Assembly (NCBI GenBank): GCA_013400975.1
Contig: WBMZ01009018.1
Span: forward strand, 19,320 to 83,319
Direction: 5' to 3'
Source of the DNA: Atrichornis clamosus
Lineage: Eukaryota > Chordata > Aves > Passeriformes > Menuridae
DNA length: 64,000 bases
Shown: positions 54,201-63,200 of the stretch, in pieces
Numbering within the stretch: position 1 is the first letter of the stretch
Layout of the letters: the number at the start of each line of letters is the position of its first letter
Notes under the pieces: generated by a model
Seen by the model: only the letters and a program-made list of their open reading frames with translations
Told to the model about the DNA's origin: nothing
The model's database searches: none
Position numbers and translations under genes: made by a program

Positions 54201-57200
54201 GGCTTACTGCTGCCCTTTCATAATTAAGTGTCCTTTTGTACGTGAAAAACCCCAAACTGTTCACCACCCAACTTTTAAACCGATTTGTGCACTGCTCTTT
54301 AAAGCGAGGGATTTATTACCAGCAGCTGCTGCAGCAAGGTGAAACATCAGCTCAGCTCTTGCGTAATCTTATGTTGGCTGGAGAACTTGCACACAGATCT
54401 TAACACCCCAACACAGCCTGGAGAACTCACTTGCTCTGCTGATATTCACAAAAGCAACACAGCTCTGAACACGTTCCCACAATTTATGCTCTGTAACTGA
54501 GGAGCTTGGGAACTGTCACTACAAACTTTACTGACACAGTCCATGGAGGAAATTAAAGGTTTTAAAGAAAAAATATGGTATATGTGAAATTCAATAGTAT
54601 ACAAGGCCATGCAGCCTCCCAAAATGTGGTTTTCTGGATCTTGTCTTTGGGGAATTTTATGGGTTTTGTTTGCTTGTTTTTTTTCATATATATATATATA
54701 TACATACATATCTAATATATAAAACTACCTCCCTCCCCTCAAATAGGTGACTTCAGAATAGTGTCTGCCAGTTGATGATGACCTGTACCAGGACTCTGCA
54801 ATTCTGGCTGAACAGACTTAACACTGGACTGGCACCTGACATATTAAGGACTTGTAGGGATGTTCTTCTATAGAATAGTAAAAAGAAAAACAAAAACCAA
54901 CAACCCTATTCCTGATAACTAATGGGTGATCCAGAGATAAACTGTCTAAAAGTATGTAACAATCACTGTTTTCTGCAATAGGAAGTCATGGTGCACATCA
55001 CAAATCTGTGACTGTTTCTGCAGCTGAAATACAGAGACCAACAAACTTTTGCTGGCAAACCTTTAATATCATTTTCCATGCCTTCTGATGTATCTCTTAT
55101 TACACCAAAGCCCTGAATATCCCCTCATTCTAACAGTCTTGACTCTTCTGGCTTATTTTCAAGGTGTGAAAATGTAGTTATGGCTAAACACACACAGAGG
55201 CTCCCAGGAGAAACACCCTCACAGGAACAGGCTCAAACATTGATTCAAGATTCCCTCTCTGGGGACCTGGCACCTCCCAGAGTTGCCTGCAAGGCTAAAT
55301 AAACAAAAATTGTACAACATCTGATCAATAAAGCACTGCTTAAATCTGCAGTATAAAACCTTCCACTGAAGAGCAGCACAGAACAAAGCTTAGACCTCAC
55401 ACAAAAAAGTGAAAAAAGAATGAACTTTAATTGCCAAAAGGTCACAGTTCAAAGCTTCAAAATATATTCATGCAGTATTCACCTAATTAACTCAAACACT
55501 GTTTAACTAAAGCCACTGACAGTTTCCATACCAGTCACTTTACATAAAGTAACAAGGAGTTTAAGATTTGTTTTGATTCTAATTGGCAGTCTTCGTAATG
55601 AAATTACAGTCAAGTTATAATTTGAATTTGTTAATTTGATTTTGATAGAAGGCTACCAACAGAATTTATTATCACCAGAGCTAGGTCACATTATGTGCTG
55701 TTCAATCTAGTATAACTTAAACAAAACTCCAAAGCCATGTTTCTTTCAACAAGCAACAAGATCAGACTTTTTAAGACACCAGTAGACCAAGCAATTACCT
55801 TCACCCTTATGCCTCTCTAATAAGCGATTTTTCACAAAATAAACATCATTTTATAGCAAAGAAAACAGATTTTTGATGTTTCACTGCATTGTTAAAACAA
55901 ACCCAAACCTTGTTACTATGTAGCTACAAACAGGATCAAATTTAACTGCTCAGAAAGGCAGTACTGAAAAGAAATGTATAAAGCCAGAATTAGCAGTCAA
56001 AAATTTTAGGCCCATTTTTCAGTTTTTATCACAGTCATGGTCAACATGAAGAAATCAATTCTTCAATGGTTCAGCTTCCCCAGCTGTGAAGTGTCAGCAG
56101 GGATGCTCCCCTCTGCCACAGCACTGATGCACCACTCCCTAGTGTTTGCAGAGGACTGCAATGCTCAGGTGGAGGCAAAGTGAGAGAAATACATCAAATA
56201 GCCATAAAAATAGAGCATTTCTCTGCTCTGATGCACTACACCCATCAATTTGTGGGACAAGCTATGAATCCTGAAGCCATGACCTGACAGTCCCTCCTTC
56301 TGCCAGATTATTGATTAAAGCAGCTTTAACTTTCACGCCTGGATGCCAATTCTTTTTTCTTTTAATTAACTCCTAAAAGGAGGATATTCTGTCACCTAGA
56401 ACTGAAACACAGGGGTAAGAATTCAAAGCCTTTCAAATAAATCAAAGCTACCACCTTGCACTTGCACACCAACAGGTTAAGCACCAGGTACTGAATGTTT
56501 AAAAAAACCCACAGTTTCATACCTGTAACCTACTTGCTTTTTATAAACTGGTACTCCAGAAGCTCAAAGAACTTCCAGCTCTTGTTAAGTGGCAGATGTA
56601 GGAACAAAACTGGAGAGTATCTCCTAGTTGCCTGTTCGTGCCATCAGATCAAACCCACTAGACCCACATTGCTAAGAGCAAGCTTGGTATCCTCCTGTGA
56701 CTGTCAATATTAGTAAGACTCAGAAAATGGTGTCATGTATGGAATTTGTACATCACGTTTCTTATTTGGCAGTAAGAAACTCCACTGTGATTTCCTCAAC
56801 GTTTTACTGAGAGACAGATATTTACTTGCAAAGTATAGTCACAGTTTTTAACTGTTTCAAGTCCTAAAGAGATATAGCACCTCATTCTTGCATTTTCATC
56901 CAGAAAAACATATCTGTATGCAAAATTTCTGAAACAGATAGGAATGCTTTTCATTATTTATGTTCTGCTAAGAGAACGTAAGTTTGTTGGTGAGATACAG
57001 ATGTTTTGTTTTCTTCTTTTTGCATAGAAATGAAGATCTTTAGTTCAAATTTTTACTATGGACTACTTTACGCAAACAAATGCAGTCTTGTCATAAGAAA
57101 AAATATTTCATCATGCTAATATAAAAGAATGATAACAGTCTATTACTAAAGGAAAATAAATCCTACTTTACAGACTATTTCATCATGCTAATATAAAAGA

Positions 57201-60200
57201 ATGATAACAGTTTATTACTAAAGGAAAATAAATCCTACTTTACAGACNCTAAATGAAGTTGATTTGGACTCTCATCTCATCATAAAGATGCCCTAAGAAA
57301 AACCCAATTTATTTAGTCAACTCTCTCACACAAAGTTTTGGACACTGATCTTAACTGAGAGTTGCACAAATACACCATCAAGAATGTTTAGATTAAGCCC
57401 TTAGTAGTTGTAAAAGATTATAATAAATTATAACCACAAAAACCTTATGGCTCCACCTTCCCTCTGCCCCCCATCTCTTGCAACCAAGAATTGTGTAAGA
57501 CTGGGAATAAGAACACAGCACGAATTTGAAAAATGAAAATAAATTCAGCAAAGCTAGCAATTGACTCAGAGTTCCTAAAAGCACTGGTTGCACTGCTCTC
57601 CCTGATTTCCAGGGTGATGGTGTGATGTTACCAGGCAATACTGCTCGATGTACTTGCCTACTTGTTCTGAGGTAAACAAAGTCCTGAGTGTCACAGCAAA
57701 ACAAAACAACACTTGAATTAAAACATCCCTTTAACTTCAAAAATAAAAGGAGCCTCTTTGCCCTTTTATACTACTAGTACTACAGTATTCAGTGAAATCT
57801 GAGGTAGAGATCCACTACAACTACTTTTGGCAATGCATTCTGAAGTCTGGTAAGTTGTAGGTGAGGGAGAGGTCATGGAAAGCACTTTTAGGAATGCCAT
57901 TCATAAGGAACCAAGGAAAACACTTATCTTCCATGTGTTTTCAGTATTCTCTGTGGATATATTTAAAAACTTACTCCATTATTGTAACTACAAGCAGCCA
58001 GACTCAGAGTTGATACCATCATTCCTCCCAACCCTTGAGTTTTCATAAGCACAAACCCCCATGCTTGTTCACAAATAACTCAGCATAACTTTGTGTGGTA
58101 TCAGATTAGCATTGTGCTTTAAAACAATAAAACAATGAATCACAAACGCTTAGCATTTCAGTACTTAAAATGAAGTCAATACTTTTATCTCCCTTTGCCA
58201 AAACACCAGGCACTAACAGAGAAGTGCTGCAGAACCACAACATAAAGTATTTATTGTAACATTTTAGTAACCAAAGGTCAGGCTCTGGAAAGGAAAATTA
58301 ATTCATTAAAGCTGCTAAACACTCATCTATACTTCTGTTCTACAGATGTGTACTGATGTACAGTCAGACAGAAAGCAGAACTGACAAAGCAGCTGATTTT
58401 GACAGTGTATAATTACAAAACTGTGACTAATATAAAAAATGTTTAAATGCCTCTCAAGATTGCTTTGCTGGGCATCAGAAAAGCCAGAACTGCTGTAAAG
58501 TAGTAAGCAGGAAGATCAAGTGGCAAGAGACACTGAGCACGTTGACTTAATTTTGCCTATGAAACATATATACCAAAGGCTATTCCTACAGCAGCACAAA
58601 TAATGTGTTTTTTCAAAATAAAAGCTTACAAAAGAAACAGGCACTTCCTCTTTGCCCTCCTCATACAAAGAGCTACTGTTCCTTAATCCAAAAGCAATCC
58701 AAATGATTTGCTGGAATTAACTTCTAACACTGGCTAATTTGTTTTTATTCTCATTCTTCCTCAGTATTTCACTTCCTTATTAAACAGCTGCCACAGAATA
58801 GCACTGTAAACTGGGAAAATGACCAGAAAATGCTTCCAGAGGACATTATACCAGAGACACTTCCTGCCCAGCTGAGAATTAGGCTGTACAGAACAGCCTC
58901 CCACCTTCACTGACCCTGCAGGCATCACCTTCACCAATGAACCACTAATTACAGAGTGCTCCTCTCAATCCAACCATTACTTTAACGATCACATTACATG
59001 ATAATGACGTTGTAGGTTATTCAAAACAAAGCTTACATTTAAAATTAACAAACTGCACCTCTCAGTATCACCCGCATTTCCCCTAATTTCATGTGGCATC
59101 ACTACTAGTCTGTGTTACAACAAGAATGAAACCCAGGAAAAAAAAAACCAACCCCATTTCTTTCAAATGCTTTCAAGGAAGTATAAATGGAATCAGAATC
59201 TAAAAAGAGCTTCCACACCAGGGCCATTCATTTTTGAAAACAGTGATACTGAAAACCAGGAGTGTTAAAATTCTAATTCCACTTGACATGCTGATGGCAT
59301 CCAGGCAGGGACTCAATGCCAGAATACACCACAGAGCTTTATTTGATTGCTTAATTGTTTTACAAGGCCAATTCGTAGACAAGCCACACTGTAAAACTTC
59401 CAAACAAGAATGCAAGAAATATCCACTTTTGCAAAGCTCAAGACTACTTACAAAACAGGAGACTGACTTTAAACGTTCAGAATTGTAGCGTGAAATCCAT
59501 CTCATTTGCTTGGAGGCTAAATACCTTCTTTGTCTTTAAATAAATACAGCTCCTTCCATTCAAAGATCAAAGAACTTCACAAGCCTAACGTCCACGGTTC
59601 TCCTAATAAAGCACACTCCATTATCCTCATTTTACACACTAAAAAGCTAAACCAGAGGTTAAGTTACACACCCACCATGATGCAGCATATCTGTGGCAGA
59701 ACTGCTTTCAGTGCTGAGCTCTAATAATGAGGAGAGGTAGGGTTTTGAACACAACAGTTCTGCAGCATGACTAGTGAGAATGTTCCTGGCACTGGCACTC
59801 ACTACAGTCACTGGCCTGTTTCTTTTACAAAATCCCCTTCTCTTGCAACCAAACATCACCTCAAAAGCAATCTTGGATGAGTTTCATTATAAACCTTACC
59901 TAGTAAAATCTGACACATATGAACTTTTGATCCAGTCCAACTAAAAAGACATAAATCAAAAGAGCACATGCTGAAGGGGACAGGAATAGCCAGAGGGTAA
60001 TGTAATCTGTTCATCACAATTTAGCCAAAAGGTCATAGTAATGCCTCTCAGGAGCTGTTTAAAAAACAAATTAAGAATATTTTAGTGAAGGTTACACAAG
60101 CCATTGCTTTATGTTCAATATATTTACCTACCCCTTCTCACCATTTCAGGTTCCCTGGTTACAATTCCCACATTTTTTTAGCCTGTTCTTCTTCATCCCA

Positions 60201-63200
60201 TTCCTCTCAAACTCACTGAAGCCAGCAATTGTGGCACTTGTGGCAATTCATGGACACACTGACAGACGTTGTCATCGCACTCATTTATAGTCTTGTCTTA
60301 AATTATAAGGATTTAGCAGCAGTTCATAAAACAGCTTAGCTGTCAGTCAGCTGAAGAGATGAGCATACCATCCTTCACCCGCCTCCCTCAGCAAAGAATC
60401 ACACCGTGACAATCTGTATGTTGCCTAAGGAATAAACACAGAAATCCCACGTTCTTGCCAAATTGCACTTGCCAGATTTACTTCTGTCAATAGACATAAA
60501 CACAGGAGTTATGTCAAACACACAAAGTTACCTCTTGCAAAAGCAGGTGACCTCAGTCTATCAAGTGTGGTTTGGTGCTACAAAGGGCAAAACTTCCAAC
60601 CAGCTGTAAACCTAAAGCTGAACTTCCTGCTGTTTCAGGAAGACTGTACAAATGAACTGAGGCCTCCTTTGTATTTCCAAGTTTGTCTGACCTTTTCCTT
60701 TTGATGAGTTAAGCGTGGTCATGGTACCAGCATCAATGCCAGAGGCACACCACAGCTATTAATCTAAAACTGAAGGAATTGCACACTATTTGGGAGACAC
60801 TGGCCTGCTGAAACTGAAGTTTTAGCCCTCAGGGAAATGAAATTTATGCACATCTTCATCTCAAGCCTCACACAGAAAGAAAGCACAGGGCATGTGTTGT
60901 GCCAGCTCATAGCAGCTCTCTTGCTCTGGACCAGTTACTCCAAATTCAGGCTTCTCCAACACTTTCAGACAGCCCTGAAGACCAGCAGTCTGGGCCACTG
61001 AAAGAGGACTCACACTGATTTTTACAATCTTATCTAAAGAAAACATGTTTTTACTAGTATGATACATATCTAGTTGCAATGCTCTTCTCAAAGAAAACCA
61101 CTAGACAAGCCTTTCTTTGATCCCCATGAATGCTGAACAGATTCTAACATTATGTAATAGAGACCAAATAAGCATATGCAAACATAATGGATTCATTACT
61201 GATTAGGGAAAATGTTAAGTGTTTTATCATTCATAGACCTATTCTTATATGCATGCTCAAGTGTGCTCAGCCAAAAAAAGCATGTAAATTCAAAGTACAG
61301 ACCTGTTACACATGTCTTGAAGAATAACTAAAGCATTCTTGCTGTTTTTAAGTTTTAACATCTAATCCTAACTTTTGTTCATGAAGTACCAGACTGAAAC
61401 ATTTTACTTAGGGGGAAATTTCTAAGAATTGTTCTCTTTTGACTGATATATTAATGTACATTGCTAATACATAAAGTCAAAAAATCTAACACACCACTAC
61501 CTCTCCACTGAATAAAAGTTAAAACTATAATGAGAGGGAGGAATACACACTCTAAGAGCTTAGAAAGAGAGATGATACTGAGAGGAAGAAAACCAGAAAT
61601 AACATCTGAATTACCACAAGGCAGCATGGGGTACAATATGTTTCACCATAATGTGTATGACTACAATGAATAATATAGCTGCTTGTGCAAAGGCTTTCTG
61701 TACAGCTTCATATGCCATAAGCTTCTGCTGAATGGAAAACTACTGATTAACCTGATTAATTACTGATTAACCACTTAAAGAATAGCTGTAGCTTATTAAA
61801 TGTAATGCTAGATTACAGCTGAAGAATAAAAGCCCCCAAGAACTGATCATTTATCATTATCCCCCTTTCATAAAATGTATGTCAAAAGCTGTTAAATTAT
61901 ACGGCAATATTAGACAAATATGCACAGGCAACAATCCCAATCTTAAGACCTCTACAGGTATAATTCTTTTATTACAAAAATAACTGTTTTGCATACACGT
62001 GCAGGAGTTGACAGATGCTCACATGCAAATAATTCCAATTACTGAATTGAGGCTTGAATTTATAAAACGTTTCATGTAGCAAGACACCTCAGTAAAGGGG
62101 ACAAGAGGGAACAAGAGCAGGGAAAAAAATGCTTCTCTGAAGTTTACACTGACAGCTTCTCTTGAAATGTCACACTGACAAGCCAGACTGTCCCAGCCAT
62201 AACTACATCCAATTCAAATGCCAACAAGAACGCTCATTCACTCTCAATCCTTCACAGGAAAGGTTAGAAAGCAGCTCCCTGGTGCTTCAATCAGGGAAGC
62301 TAAACAGCGACTCCGGTTCTGTGCAGCGCACGTGCCACCCCACGGATCACCTTACTCCACGGGCACACATCAGCAGCTTAGAGGAGCTAAGGACCTAACC
62401 CAGTTAACTCAGTGAACAGGATCACCTATCTTTATTCCGCAGGACTGGACGTCAATACACCGAGGCTACGGATATGATGATCTGTGCAAGTGTAGTTACG
62501 TACCAGATACGTGCATGTAGCCTTCATAAGTGTATTTATAGACACATACACGCAGAAAGGGAGCACTTCTCTGGCACAGAAAACCTTTAGGATACTGTTC
62601 ACTGGAGTCTGGGAGGGTACATGAGGTTCCCTGGTTTTATTCACAAGCTTAAGCATCTGCTCTTAGCCACTTCTTGAGACAGAGACTATGCAAGGTGGCC
62701 CTCTGGTACCACACAGGGGGGCTTTCTGCTGTTCTTACCCCCATGAGTCCCACAGTCTGAACACTACTAATTAGCTCTTTTCTTATGAGCACTCTGGAAA
62801 GTTTTGGGAAAAAGACCAGGAGGAGGAGGAGAAGGCTTTACAGCTAAGTGCTATAAGACTGTTCCAGACAGTAAGGAGAGCACCATGACTGTATCTGTTA
62901 ACTGAGGGGTTCAGAGTTCTGGAAGAGCATGGAAGAGAGAGAAAGGCAAACAAGGAGGAAGGAGAGAACCTAGTAAAGTCCGGCATTCTCCAGCACTTCT
63001 ATCTACTTCAGTTTCATTTTAGATCACAGCTATAAGTTATGAGCTAAAGCTCCGTTTTGAAAAACAGCTGACCTCACACTGCGTTCCTATTTCAGAACTC
63101 AAGCTCAGCTTATCCAAATAAAACTGTACGTAAAGTCATACCCACAATGCGCTTTCCTTCACATTGTGCAAACAGTTAAAAAAAAAATAGACAGTCCTTA

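Noticed and set aside
54770..54830. Possible C/D box snoRNA (tgatga followed by ctga)
   Set aside because: There is no convincing terminal stem and no second box pair, and the spacing is short. These 4-6 base boxes occur by chance.
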